Assembly: GCA_020099315.1 (NCBI GenBank)
Contig: CP083650.1
Location: 1,550,001-1,614,000, forward strand
Length of the DNA: 64,000 nucleotides
Direction of reading: 5' to 3'
From: Citrobacter europaeus
GTDB lineage: Bacteria > Pseudomonadota > Gammaproteobacteria > Enterobacterales > Enterobacteriaceae
A program made the translations under genes and the position numbers. The notes under the pieces are model-generated. The model had not been told where the DNA came from, made no database searches, and saw nothing but the letters and a program-made list of their open reading frames with translations. Each line of letters begins with the position of its first letter. Positions within the stretch are counted from its first letter, which is position 1. This document shows, in pieces, positions 42,259-51,040 of this stretch.

Positions 42259-45028
42259 TAATAACCTGCGACTGCAGGTAGTTCTGGGGGCGGTGGATAA
42301 GTTAACCCGCCCATTTAAAAATGCACAGGCTGGCTCTAAGGAGCTGGCATCAGCTATTCGACAAACCCGCGATCAGATTAAAAAGCTGAGTGATGCTGGA
42401 GGTCAGCTTAAATCTTTCGATCAGCTAACTAAAAGTGTTAGCCGTACTGGTGCCGAACTGGATCAGGCGAGGCTACGCGCTCAAATGATGACGCGCGAAA
42501 TGTCATCTTTGGAATCCCCAACAAAAAAACAAACGCAGGCGCTTGAAGCTCAGTGGCGTGCTGTTTCACGTCTTGAACAAAAACAGCAACAGGAAACTCG
42601 CCAGATGGCGGCAGCCAGGGCTGAGCTTTATCGGCTGGGGTTATCTGCTGGGGGCGGAGCGCGTGAGACGGCACGGATTGCACGAGAAACTGAGCGGTAT
42701 AATCGACAGTTGGCTGAGCAGGAGCGCAGGCTGCGTGAAGTTGGCGAGCGTCAGCGAAAGCTCAACGCCATCAAAGCCAAGGCTGAAAAGACCCGCGAGT
42801 TAAGGAACTCTCTGGCAGGTAATGGTGCAGGGGCGATGGCGGCTGGGGTAACTACTGGCATGACGTTGTTGGCTCCAGTAAAAGCCTATTCAGAATCAGA
42901 AAATGCAGCGAATCAGCTCGCCGGTTCAATGATGGGACCGGGCGGAAAGGTAGCGCCTGAATTTGAAAAAATTAACCGGCTTGCAGTTGCTTTGGGCGAT
43001 AAGCTGCCGGGAACAACAGCCGACTTTCAGAACATGATGACTATGCTACGCCGTCAGGGTATGTCGGCGCAGGTCATCTTGGGCGGCTTGGGAGAGTCAG
43101 CAGCTTATCTTGGCGTGCAGTTACAGATGGCTCCCACTGCAGCAGCTGAGTTTGCGGCTAAGTTACAAGATGCTACTCAGACCTCCGAAAAAGACATGAT
43201 GAATCTGATGGACGTGATCCAGAAAGGATTCTACGCGGGGGTAGATTCAGGAAATATGCTGCAGGGGTTCTCAAAAATCAGCAGCGCGATGGATATTATT
43301 CATAAAAAGGGATTGGACGCGGCTAAGGCATTTGCTCCTCTATTAGTTATGGCTGATCAGGCTGGTATGGCTGGAGAGTCAGCTGGTAATGCCTACCGAA
43401 AAGTATTTCAGTCCGTCATGAATACGGAAAAAGTGAAGGATGCTAATGATGAACTAAAAGGCACTGGCGTTAGGTTCGATTTTACTGATGGTAAGGGGGA
43501 GTTTGGCGGGCTGGAGAAAATGTACACGCAATTAGCTCAACTCCAAAAGCTTAATACTGAGAAAAGGTTAGCTACGTTAAAAGGTATTTTTGGGGATGAT
43601 GCGGAAACGCTGCAGGTGCTAAATATTATGATTACCAAAGGCATCTCAGGGTATCGTGAAACGGCTTCAAAGCTACAAAATCAGGCTTCTCTGCGCGAGC
43701 GTGTTGATGCCTCCTTGAATACTCTTGGTAATAAATGGGAAGCCGCTACAGGTTCCTTTACCAATGCTATGGCTAGTATCGGTGAAACAGTTGCCCCTGC
43801 ATTAAAGAAGCTGGCTGACTGGTTGGGTGAACTGGCTTCGCGTCTGGATGGTTTTGTTAAACGACACCCACAATTGACCTCTGCGCTGTTTAAGCTGGCA
43901 GCTGGCTTTGCCATTGTTGCCACCGCCGCTGGGGTTGTTTCACTGGCGCTGGCGTCCGTGTTAGGGCCGATGGCAGTAGTGCGAATGAGCGCAGGGGTGA
44001 TGGGGCTAAAATTTTCATCTGCATTTGGTCTTATTGGGAAAGCAATAAGTTCTGTTGGCAAGTCAGTTATATGGCTGGGCCGATTGATGTTTGCAAACCC
44101 TATACTGGCTGTCATAGGGCTGATCGCCGCTGGTGCTATTTATATCTGGCAGAATTGGGACACTCTTGGGCCAAAGTTCAAGGCCATGTGGGATGCCGTA
44201 TGTAATGCCACAGGTACGGCATGGGATTGGATTAAAGAAAAGGCCAGTGCCGCATGGGAGGGGATTAAGTCACTGTTCTTTAATTATACCTTGCCGGGAT
44301 TAATAGCTAAAAATTGGGATGCAATAAAATCTGGCGTTTCTGACGCGTGGGCCAATATCAGACAATCTATTAGTGATAAATGGAATTCGATCCTGGCTGA
44401 TGTTGCCGCGCTTCCTGCGAAGTTTCAGGACATGGGCAGCGCCATTATTGACAGCATTCTCGATGGAGTTAATGCCAAATGGGAGACACTCAAAAGCAAG
44501 CTTTCCTCAGTCACCGATTATCTGCCTGACTGGATGACCGGAAATAATAAAACACAAGGTAAAGCACAGGTGCAGGTGGTTGGTGGAGCAGCTGCTGCTG
44601 CCGTTCCGTTTGCCGGGATGTATGACAGTGGTGGGATTATTCCGCGTGGTCAGTTTGGTATTGTTGGGGAGAACGGCCCTGAAATTGTGAACGGCCCCGC
44701 AAATGTGACCAGCAGGCGGCGCACTGCCGCGCTGGCTTCCGTCGTTGCAGGTGTCATGGGCGTAGCGGCAGCGCCTGCAGAGGCTGCTCCACTACATCCT
44801 TACAGTCTGCCTACTGTGGCATATAAACAAAGCCAGCCTGCGAAATCTGCCAGTACGCCGCCAGTGATGCACTTTGAAACTCACGCGCCGATCACTATCT
44901 ATGCTCAGCCAGGGCAGAGTGCGCAAGATATTGCCCGTGAAGTTGCCCGACAGCTTGACGAACGCGAGCGCAAGACCAGGGCTAAAGCGCGCAGTAATTT
45001 CAGTGATCAAGGGGGATATGAATCATGA
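42251..45028 (+). CDS. T: Tape measure protein (P2 gpT)
   Basis: 925 residues, longer than P2 T (815), predicting a somewhat longer tail. N-terminal coiled coils (about 20-200), a conserved central domain (AANQLAGSMMGPGGKVAPEF, KLPGTTADFQNMMTMLRRQG), hydrophobic segments (about 555-655, e.g. LFKLAAGFAIVATAAGVVSL), and a charged C-terminus. ATG 42251 overlaps E'. Confidence 0.94.
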   Translation: MSDNNLRLQVVLGAVDKLTRPFKNAQAGSKELASAIRQTRDQIKKLSDAGGQLKSFDQLTKSVSRTGAELDQARLRAQMMTREMSSLESPTKKQTQALEAQWRAVSRLEQKQQQETRQMAAARAELYRLGLSAGGGARETARIARETERYNRQLAEQERRLREVGERQRKLNAIKAKAEKTRELRNSLAGNGAGAMAAGVTTGMTLLAPVKAYSESENAANQLAGSMMGPGGKVAPEFEKINRLAVALGDKLPGTTADFQNMMTMLRRQGMSAQVILGGLGESAAYLGVQLQMAPTAAAEFAAKLQDATQTSEKDMMNLMDVIQKGFYAGVDSGNMLQGFSKISSAMDIIHKKGLDAAKAFAPLLVMADQAGMAGESAGNAYRKVFQSVMNTEKVKDANDELKGTGVRFDFTDGKGEFGGLEKMYTQLAQLQKLNTEKRLATLKGIFGDDAETLQVLNIMITKGISGYRETASKLQNQASLRERVDASLNTLGNKWEAATGSFTNAMASIGETVAPALKKLADWLGELASRLDGFVKRHPQLTSALFKLAAGFAIVATAAGVVSLALASVLGPMAVVRMSAGVMGLKFSSAFGLIGKAISSVGKSVIWLGRLMFANPILAVIGLIAAGAIYIWQNWDTLGPKFKAMWDAVCNATGTAWDWIKEKASAAWEGIKSLFFNYTLPGLIAKNWDAIKSGVSDAWANIRQSISDKWNSILADVAALPAKFQDMGSAIIDSILDGVNAKWETLKSKLSSVTDYLPDWMTGNNKTQGKAQVQVVGGAAAAAVPFAGMYDSGGIIPRGQFGIVGENGPEIVNGPANVTSRRRTAALASVVAGVMGVAAAPAEAAPLHPYSLPTVAYKQSQPAKSASTPPVMHFETHAPITIYAQPGQSAQDIAREVARQLDERERKTRAKARSNFSDQGGYES

Positions 45029-45510
45029 TGATGGTGCTGGGGTTATATGTCTTTATGCTGCGTACAGTGCCATATCAGGAGCTGCAGTATCAACGAAGCT
45101 GGCGACACGCCGCCAACAGTCGGGTGAACCGACGACCATCAACGCAGTTTATTGGCCCGGATAATGACTCGCTGACGTTATCTGGCGTACTGCTGCCGGA
45201 AGTGACCGGAGGCAGGCTGTCATTGCTGGCGCTGGAGTTGATGGCAGAGCAGGGCAAAGCCTGGCCTTTGATTGAAGGCAGCGGAACCATTTACGGCATG
45301 TTTGTTATTGAGAGTCTGAGCCAGACAAAGACGGAGTTTTTTGCCAGTGGAATGCCCAGGCGCATTGAGTTTACGATCACCCTCAAACGGGTTGATGAAT
45401 CGCTGTCTGACATGTTCGGGAGCCTGAGTGACCAGCTCAGCAACCTGCAGGACTCTGCTGCCTCTGCGATTGGGGGGATTAAGAACACGGTAGGAGGATT
45501 GCTGCAGTGA
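45025..45510 (+). CDS. U: Tail protein U (P2 gpU)
   Basis: 161 residues (P2 U 159): MMMVLGLYVFMLRTVPYQEL, RVNRRPSTQFIGPDNDSLTL. Tail terminator/baseplate component. Overlaps T by 4 bp. Confidence 0.94.
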   Translation: MMMVLGLYVFMLRTVPYQELQYQRSWRHAANSRVNRRPSTQFIGPDNDSLTLSGVLLPEVTGGRLSLLALELMAEQGKAWPLIEGSGTIYGMFVIESLSQTKTEFFASGMPRRIEFTITLKRVDESLSDMFGSLSDQLSNLQDSAASAIGGIKNTVGGLLQ

Positions 45511-46607
45511 ACGTTAATTCTGATCTTCTGAATCTGAACAGCAAAAGCCCGGCTTTCAGTATCGTCATTGAAGGTAAGGACGTGACGACTGTGCTGGATA
45601 CCCGCCTGATGAGTCTGACGCTGACGGATTACCGGGGCTTTGAAGCGGACCAGCTTGATCTGGAGCTGGACGACGCCGACGGGCTGATCGCCCTGCCGCG
45701 ACGTGGGGCAGTGATTCAACTGGCGCTGGGCTGGAAAGGCCAGCCGCTTTTCCCTAAAGGGGCTTTTACTGTGGATGAAATTGAACACAGCGGTGCCCCT
45801 GACCGGCTGACCATCCGGGCGCGTAGCGCAGATTTCCGTGAAACCCTCAATACACGGCGCGAAAAATCATGGCATCAGACAACGGTGGGAGAGGTGGTAA
45901 AGGAAATCGCCGCCCGACATAACCTCAAAATGGCGCTGGGTAAAGACCTGACGGATAAGGCGCTGGATCATCTGGACCAGACCAATGAAAGCGATGCAAG
46001 TTTTCTGATGAAACTGGCGAGACAGTATGGGGCGATTGCTTCTGTTAAGGACGGGAATCTGCTGTTTATCCGGCAGGGACAGGGAAGAACGGCGAGCGGC
46101 AAGCCGCTGCCGGTTATCACCATCACGCGTAAATCCGGTGACGGTCATCGGTTCACCCTTGCTGATCGTGGTGCCTATACCGGTGTTATTGCCAGCTGGT
46201 TGCATACGCGTGAACCCAGGAAAAAAGAGACAACCAGTGTTAAGCGTCGTCGAAAGAAAACCACCACACCCAAAGAGCCGGAAGCAAAACAGGGCGATTA
46301 TCTGGTGGGAACGGATGAAAACGTGCTGGTTCTTAATCGTACCTACGCCAACCGGAGCAATGCAGAGCGCGCAGCAAAAATGCAGTGGGAACGTCTGCAG
46401 CGTGGGGTTGCTTCATTTTCCCTGCAGCTCGCTGAGGGGCGAGCTGATCTCTATACGGAAATGCCGGTGAAGGTGAGCGGCTTTAAGCAGCCCATTGATG
46501 AAGCTGAATGGACCATTACCACACTAACGCACACAGTCAGCCCGGATAATGGATTTACGACCAGCATGGAGCTTGAAGTGAAAATAGATGAGTTCGCAAT
46601 GGAATGA
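45507..46607 (+). CDS. D: Tail protein D (P2 gpD)
   Basis: 366 residues (P2 D 387), baseplate hub protein of the gp27/VgrG-like group, with LTLTDYRGFEADQLDLELDD and DQTNESDASFLMKLARQYGA. Last structural gene. GTTCGCAAT in its final codons is the first of three repeated elements before ogr. Confidence 0.94.
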   Translation: MNVNSDLLNLNSKSPAFSIVIEGKDVTTVLDTRLMSLTLTDYRGFEADQLDLELDDADGLIALPRRGAVIQLALGWKGQPLFPKGAFTVDEIEHSGAPDRLTIRARSADFRETLNTRREKSWHQTTVGEVVKEIAARHNLKMALGKDLTDKALDHLDQTNESDASFLMKLARQYGAIASVKDGNLLFIRQGQGRTASGKPLPVITITRKSGDGHRFTLADRGAYTGVIASWLHTREPRKKETTSVKRRRKKTTTPKEPEAKQGDYLVGTDENVLVLNRTYANRSNAERAAKMQWERLQRGVASFSLQLAEGRADLYTEMPVKVSGFKQPIDEAEWTITTLTHTVSPDNGFTTSMELEVKIDEFAME

Positions 46608-46649
46608 TTAGTTCCAAATTGCGAACAATGATGTATCATTATTGCGAAC
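46592..46649. repeat. Three-copy 9-mer cluster upstream of ogr
   Basis: GTTCGCAAT (46592-46600), then ATTGCGAAC at 46618-46626 and 46641-46649 (inverted relative to the first, 23 bp apart). Between the last two is AATGAT-GT-ATCATT. The cluster sits 25-80 bp before ogr, where a regulator would bind. Confidence 0.6.
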
Positions 46650-46674
46650 TGGTTAATAATGAGGGCTGATTATT

Positions 46675-46890
46675 ATGATGAATTGTCCTATGTGCGGGCA
46701 GGCCGCACATACCCGAAGCAGCTTCCAGGTTTCCAATGAAACTAAAGAACGCTACAACCAGTGCACTAACATCGAGTGCGGGCATACTTTCGTGACGCAT
46801 GAGACTTTTGTGCGCTCAGTATGCCGACCTCAAAAAATCAGCGCAGCACCGCCTCATCCAAAAGGTATGCAGGAACAATTTGCTTACTAA
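46675..46890 (+). CDS. ogr: Ogr, late-gene activator
   Basis: 71 residues (P2 Ogr 72). Zinc-binding cysteines in CPMCGQ and CTNIECGHTFVTHETFVRSV (C-x2-C ... C-x4-C). It contacts the RNA polymerase alpha subunit and switches on the P, O, V and FI promoters at TGT-N12-ACA sites, which are present in this prophage. The start may be the second of two adjacent ATGs (46678). Confidence 0.94.
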   Translation: MMNCPMCGQAAHTRSSFQVSNETKERYNQCTNIECGHTFVTHETFVRSVCRPQKISAAPPHPKGMQEQFAY

Positions 46891-46895
46891 TACTG

Positions 46896-46917
46896 ACCCG
46901 CCGCTGGCGGGTTTTTT
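46896..46917 (+). terminator. Terminator of ogr
   Basis: ACCCGCC-GCT-GGCGGGT followed by a run of T. Confidence 0.92.
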
Positions 46918-47014
46918 ACGTCTGATGCCGCCATAACAAAAACGCTGTCGCCACTTTGTCGCCACACATGAAGAAGAAGTTATCTAAGTGGTTGATTGGA
47001 AGGGGGCTGAATTT

Positions 47015-47033
47015 CAGGCAACAAAAAACCCAT
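47015..47033. other. attR core (19 bp) inside the rybB 3' end
   Basis: Identical to 14984-15002. It covers the U-tract and the last bases of the terminator stem of rybB, so rybB reads through the junction unchanged. Confidence 0.88.
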
Positions 47034-47101
47034 CAACCTTGAACCAAAACGGCGGGGTTGATGGGCTCCACAAATTGGGGACATCAAAGAAAAGCAGTGG
47101 C
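47022..47101 (-). ncRNA. rybB: RybB, sigma-E-dependent small RNA
   Basis: About 80 nt. The 5' end GCCACTGCTTTTCTTTGATG carries the seed used to repress outer-membrane-protein mRNAs with Hfq. The 3' end is a terminator hairpin, CCCATCAACC with GGTTGATGGG, followed by six U. Position between rcdA and ybjL and orientation agree with E. coli. A sigma-E promoter is present. The prophage attachment core overlaps its last about 12 nt. Confidence 0.95.
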
Positions 47102-47106
47102 AATAG

Positions 47107-47134
47107 TTATGACTGACGCCTTGAAGAAAAGTTC
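47107..47134 (-). promoter_or_regulatory. Sigma-E promoter of rybB
   Basis: On the minus strand GAACTT (47134-47129), 16-bp spacer, TCATAA (47112-47107), five bases before the RNA start at 47101. Agrees with the sigma-E pattern and the known control of rybB. Confidence 0.82.
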
Positions 47135-47177
47135 TGCTTACCTGCAAAAAATTTTCGTTAAAGGGTAAATCTCAGCG

Positions 47178-48863
47178 CTAACCAAGGCCAGGCCAGACAA
47201 TGACGATGAGTGTCCCCGCTAATGTCAGCAGAACGTTGGCAATCGCGTAGGTCCCGGCATAGCCTAATGCGGGGATGTTACTGCGAGCCGTGTCGCTGAT
47301 GATTTCCATTGCCGGAGCGCAGGTACGCGCGCCCATCATGGCGCCAAACAGCAGGGCGCGGTTCATACGTAATACGTAAGCACCGAACAAGAAACAGATG
47401 ACAACCGGCACCAGGCTGACCACCAGACCGGCAATCAGCATTTGACCACCGACAACGCCAAGGCCATTGCCAATGCCGCTGCCCGCGCTTAAACCGACGC
47501 CTGCCATAAATACCATCAGGCCAAACTCTTTGACCATGTTCAACGCCCCCTGCGGGATATAGCCAAACGTTGGGTGGTTGGCACGCAGGAAGCCCAGCAT
47601 GATCCCGGCGAACAGCAGTCCAGCCGCATTCCCGATGCCGAAGCTGAAATTACTGAACTGGAAGGTGATCATCCCGATCATCAGACCGATGATAAAGAAG
47701 GCGCAGAAGGCCAGGAGATCGGTCACCTGACTGTGAATGGAAATGAAGCCGATACGGTCGGCAATGGTTTTCACGCGGCGGGCATCTCCACTGACCTGTA
47801 GCACATCACCTTTATTAAGCACGACGTTGTCATCGATAGGCATTTCAATCTGGCTACGGATCACGCGGTTGAGGAAACAGCCGTGGTCGGTCAATTTCAA
47901 CTGGGCCAGGCGACGGCCAACGGCATTGTGGTTTTTCACCACAATTTCTTCAGTGACGATGCGCATATCGAGCAGATCGCGATCGAACACCTCTTTCCCA
48001 TTACGGAAGCTGGGGTCGAGGCGGGCATGTGCGTCCGGATAACCCACCAGGGCTATTTCATCGCCCATTTGCAGTACCGCGTCGCCATCCGGGTTGGCCA
48101 GGATGCCGTTGCGACGGATGCGTTCAATATAACAACCGGTCTGGCGATAGATACCCAGTTCGCGCAGATTTTTGCCATCGGCCCATGCCACCAGCTCCGG
48201 ACCAACGCGATAGGCGCGGATCACCGGCAGATACACTTTGCGGTTGGCGTCTGTGTCCAGACCCCGTTCACGTGCGATTTGTTGGGCGCTGGTTTGCAGG
48301 TCCTGATGCTGAAGTTTTGGCAAGTAACGCGCACCAACAATCAGACTGACCAGACCAATCAAATAGGTGAGGGCGTAGCCGAGGCTCAGGTTATCAAGGG
48401 CGGTTGAAAGCGATGTTCCCGACATTCCCGAATGGCGCAAGGTGTCACCTGCGCCGACCAGCACCGGCGTGGAGGTCATCGAGCCAGCCAGCATACCCGC
48501 CGTCAGGCCGATGTCCCAGCCAAATAGCTTACCCAGCCCCAGGGCGATCAGCATTGCGCTACCGACCATCACCAGAGCAAGCATTAGATAATTTTTCCCA
48601 TCGCGAAAAAAAATCGAAAAAAAGTTGGGGCCGGCTTCGACGCCGACACAAAAAATAAACAGCATAAAGCCGAGATTTAATGCGTCAGTGTTAATACTAA
48701 AGTGCTGCTGACCTAATAATAGGGACACCACTAAAACGCCAATGGAATTACCGAGTTGGACTGAACCCAGGCGTAATTTACCCAGACACAGGCCCAGTGC
48801 CAGGACCACAAATAATAACAGGATGTAATTCCCATTTAACAAATCTGCGACGTTTATATTCAC
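47178..48863 (-). CDS. ybjL: YbjL, putative transporter of the AAE family
   Basis: 561 residues, the E. coli length. Aspartate:alanine exchanger-type inner-membrane protein: about five membrane segments, two central TrkA_C domains (about 200-280 and 285-370), and a second membrane half. Conserved GSMTSTPVLVGAGDTL and MMGARTCAPAMEIISD are the repeated re-entrant motifs. Substrate is unknown. GTG start. It reads toward rybB, 77 bp away. Confidence 0.94.
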   Translation of the reverse strand: MNINVADLLNGNYILLLFVVLALGLCLGKLRLGSVQLGNSIGVLVVSLLLGQQHFSINTDALNLGFMLFIFCVGVEAGPNFFSIFFRDGKNYLMLALVMVGSAMLIALGLGKLFGWDIGLTAGMLAGSMTSTPVLVGAGDTLRHSGMSGTSLSTALDNLSLGYALTYLIGLVSLIVGARYLPKLQHQDLQTSAQQIARERGLDTDANRKVYLPVIRAYRVGPELVAWADGKNLRELGIYRQTGCYIERIRRNGILANPDGDAVLQMGDEIALVGYPDAHARLDPSFRNGKEVFDRDLLDMRIVTEEIVVKNHNAVGRRLAQLKLTDHGCFLNRVIRSQIEMPIDDNVVLNKGDVLQVSGDARRVKTIADRIGFISIHSQVTDLLAFCAFFIIGLMIGMITFQFSNFSFGIGNAAGLLFAGIMLGFLRANHPTFGYIPQGALNMVKEFGLMVFMAGVGLSAGSGIGNGLGVVGGQMLIAGLVVSLVPVVICFLFGAYVLRMNRALLFGAMMGARTCAPAMEIISDTARSNIPALGYAGTYAIANVLLTLAGTLIVIVWPGLG

Positions 48864-49133
48864 GGAGACTAACTTCTTGTTTACTAGTAAGCTATTGAAA
48901 GAAATGGCAATTTACGCTAATGTTTTTGCCAGAAATTAAGGGGGCGACAGCTTCGTACACAGCCCCGAATAATGCAGCGTAACAATATATGCGGCTAGTT
49001 TAATCTCATTACGTATCAACGGCTATAAGAATCGTGTGAGTGTGTTTTTGGCATGGAATGCCAGGTTACTTTATCTGACTGGACGCCTGCGGGCGAAAAG
49101 AGTGTTCGATAGAGAATGTGTCAGGAGGAACGA

Positions 49134-49514
49134 TTGAAACATAAGCAAAGTTGGGCGGGTGCGGTCTGCTGCTTTGTGCTCTTTATTGTGGTGTGTCTTT
49201 CATTAACGCTGAACGTGAAAGGGGCATTCAGGGCGGCAGGGCATCCTGAGGTCGGATTGTTGTTTTTTATCCTGCCTGGTGCTGCAGCAAGTTTTTTCTC
49301 CCATCGTCGGGAGGTGCTCAAACCCCTTCTTGGTGCCATGTTGGCGGCGCCGTGCTGTCTGTTACTGATGCGGTTCGTTTTTATGCCGACGCGTTCATTG
49401 TGGCAAGAGCTGGCGTGGTTGTTTAGTGCGGTGTTTTGGTGCGCGCTTGGCGCATTATGTTTTTTGTTTATCAGTAGCCTGTTCAATCAGCATCAACGAC
49501 GGAAAAAGAACTGA
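49134..49514 (+). CDS. ybjM: YbjM, inner-membrane protein of unknown function
   Basis: 126 residues with four hydrophobic segments (AGAVCCFVLFIVVCLSLTL, VGLLFFILPGAAASFF, LLGAMLAAPCCLLLMRFVF, ELAWLFSAVFWCALGALCFL). Size and order match E. coli YbjM. The TTG at 49134 follows AGGAGGAACGA and gives the family N-terminus LKHKQSWAGA. Confidence 0.88.
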   Translation: MKHKQSWAGAVCCFVLFIVVCLSLTLNVKGAFRAAGHPEVGLLFFILPGAAASFFSHRREVLKPLLGAMLAAPCCLLLMRFVFMPTRSLWQELAWLFSAVFWCALGALCFLFISSLFNQHQRRKKN

Positions 49515-49516
49515 TG

Positions 49517-49537
49517 ACGCCCTCCAGCGGAGGGCGT
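49517..49537. terminator. Hairpin between convergent ybjM and grxA
   Basis: ACGCCCTCC-AGC-GGAGGGCGT, 9-bp stem, no clear U-tract on either strand. Confidence 0.6.
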
Positions 49538-49548
49538 AGAAACAGCTA

Positions 49549-49812
49549 TCAGGCGAACAGATTCATGTTCTCTTTTGCCCACGCTTCAAAATCCGTGCAG
49601 CCGCCGATGTGTTTTTGATCAACAAAAATCTGCGGAACGGTTTCGACTGGCTTACCTACCGTCTTTTCCAGATCGGCTTTCGTAATACCTTCGGCATGGA
49701 TATCAATGTAGCGGAAGTTAAAATCGTCATGCTCATTGCTTAATTTTTCTGCTAATTCTTTTGCGCGCACGCAATACGGGCACCCTGGACGACCAAAAAT
49801 AACGGCAAACAT
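49549..49812 (-). CDS. grxA: GrxA, glutaredoxin 1
   Basis: 87 residues (E. coli 85). Thioredoxin-fold, with CPYC redox site (GRPGCPYCVRAKELAEKL), TVGKPVETVPQIF (cis-Pro) and GGCTDFEAW glutathione-binding motif. Reduces ribonucleotide reductase and protein disulfides using glutathione. In E. coli it is induced by OxyR; ATAT-N7-CTAT-N7-AAAC at 49907-49932 is a weak OxyR-like match about 95 bp upstream. Confidence 0.95.
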   Translation of the reverse strand: MFAVIFGRPGCPYCVRAKELAEKLSNEHDDFNFRYIDIHAEGITKADLEKTVGKPVETVPQIFVDQKHIGGCTDFEAWAKENMNLFA

Positions 49813-49984
49813 CTCTCTCTCCTCGAACTTATCAGGCCGGATGGCAATACTGTTTATGATGCCGCGATTTGTGACGGATGAAAAGCAGGTTCAGCCTGTT
49901 GCTTTGATATCCTCAAGCTATAACTGTTAAACACGACAAGCCGGAACGTTTTATAATGAAAGCCATTTTGCCGGGAGGCCGCTT

Positions 49985-50275
49985 ATGCGCACAATTGGTA
50001 CATTACCCAAAAGCGTATTGATGCTGGAAATCATAGGGATGGTTTTGTTATCGCTGGCGTTGCTATCGCTTAACGATTACCTCTCTTTACCCGCGCCGCT
50101 TAGCAGTCCGTTAGCCTGCGTGGTGATGATATTTCTGGGTGTGCTGCTGATGCTCCCCGCTGCGGTGGTATTAACGTGGCGTATTGCTCAACGGCTTGCG
50201 CCGCAGCTGATGTCACGAGCCCCCGGCGATTCTTCCCGTTCAGACAGAGAAAAAAGAGATGACGCCAACCATTGA
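49985..50275 (+). CDS. ybjC: YbjC, DUF1418 membrane protein
   Basis: 96 residues with two hydrophobic segments (LMLEIIGMVLLSLALLSL, LACVVMIFLGVLLMLPAAVV). First gene of ybjC-nfsA-rimK; overlaps nfsA by 17 bp. In E. coli the operon belongs to the SoxS/MarA group. Function unknown. Confidence 0.92.
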   Translation: MRTIGTLPKSVLMLEIIGMVLLSLALLSLNDYLSLPAPLSSPLACVVMIFLGVLLMLPAAVVLTWRIAQRLAPQLMSRAPGDSSRSDREKRDDANH

Positions 50276-50981
50276 TCTACTTCGTAGCCATCGTTCCATT
50301 CGCCATTTCACCGATGATACCATTTCGGATGCGCAGCGAGAGGCGATAATTGCCGCCGCTCAGGGTACATCAAGTTCCAGTTTTTTACAGTGCTCGACGA
50401 TTGTTCGCATAACGGATAAAGCCCTGCGTGAATCACTGGCTACTTTATCCGGTGGACAAAAACATGTGGCGCAGGCCGCTGAATTCTGGGTATTTTGCGC
50501 TGATTTTAATCGCCATTTGCAGATTTGCCCTGACGCGCAACTCGGGTTGGCGGAACAACTGCTGCTGGGCGTGGTTGATACCGCGATGATGGCGCAAAAC
50601 GCGCTAACAGCTGCAGAGTCTTTGGGGCTTGGCGGCGTGTTTATTGGCGGCCTGCGTAACAACATTGAGCCAGTCACCGAACTGCTGAAGCTTCCGCAAC
50701 ACGTTCTGCCGCTGTTTGGGCTGTGTCTCGGCTGGCCTGCCGATAACCCGGATATCAAGCCGCGTCTGCCCGCATCGCTTGTGGTGCACGAAAACCAGTA
50801 TCAGCCGCTCAATAAAGAGGCTTTGTCGCAATATGATGAGCAGCTCGCGCAGTACTATCTGACCCGAGGCAGTAATACGCGCCGTGACACCTGGAGCGAC
50901 CATATTCGCCGTACCATCATTAAAGAAAGTCGCCCCTTTATCCTGGAATATTTGCATAAACAGGGATGGGCCACGCGCTAA
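50259..50981 (+). CDS. nfsA: NfsA, oxygen-insensitive nitroreductase
   Basis: 240 residues, FMN-dependent, NADPH-using reductase of nitrofurans and quinones. It starts MTPTIDLLRSHRSIRHFTDD, with FMN contacts in SSSFLQCSTIVRIT and GLGGVFIGGLRNN and the basic C-terminal NTRRDTWSDHIRR that selects NADPH. Loss of this gene is a classic route to nitrofurantoin resistance; it is intact here. Confidence 0.95.
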   Translation: MTPTIDLLRSHRSIRHFTDDTISDAQREAIIAAAQGTSSSSFLQCSTIVRITDKALRESLATLSGGQKHVAQAAEFWVFCADFNRHLQICPDAQLGLAEQLLLGVVDTAMMAQNALTAAESLGLGGVFIGGLRNNIEPVTELLKLPQHVLPLFGLCLGWPADNPDIKPRLPASLVVHENQYQPLNKEALSQYDEQLAQYYLTRGSNTRRDTWSDHIRRTIIKESRPFILEYLHKQGWATR

Positions 50982-51040
50982 AGATTTTAACCCAGTGTAT
51001 GATACGCCAGCTTTTACCAGGTCATTCAGAGAGGTGCAGG

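Larger units (their letters stand above)
14984..47033. mobile_element. P2-family prophage with 186-type control region
   Basis: About 32.05 kb between two copies of a 19-bp core. Gene order is int, cargo, cI | apl/cox, cII, early genes, dam, A, dinI-like, cos, cargo, Q-P | O-N-M-L-X, lysis, R-S-V-W-J-I-H-G, FI-FII-E-T-U-D, ogr. That is the P2/186 genome opened at attP. Every structural gene expected for a P2-type virion is present and open, and cos, Ogr sites, a LexA box and the E/E' slippery site are recognisable. It therefore looks inducible, although function cannot be proven by reading. Confidence 0.95.

Noticed and set aside
49907..49932. OxyR-binding site of grxA
   Set aside because: Only about two of the four tetranucleotides match, so it is not listed as a feature, though the biology would fit.
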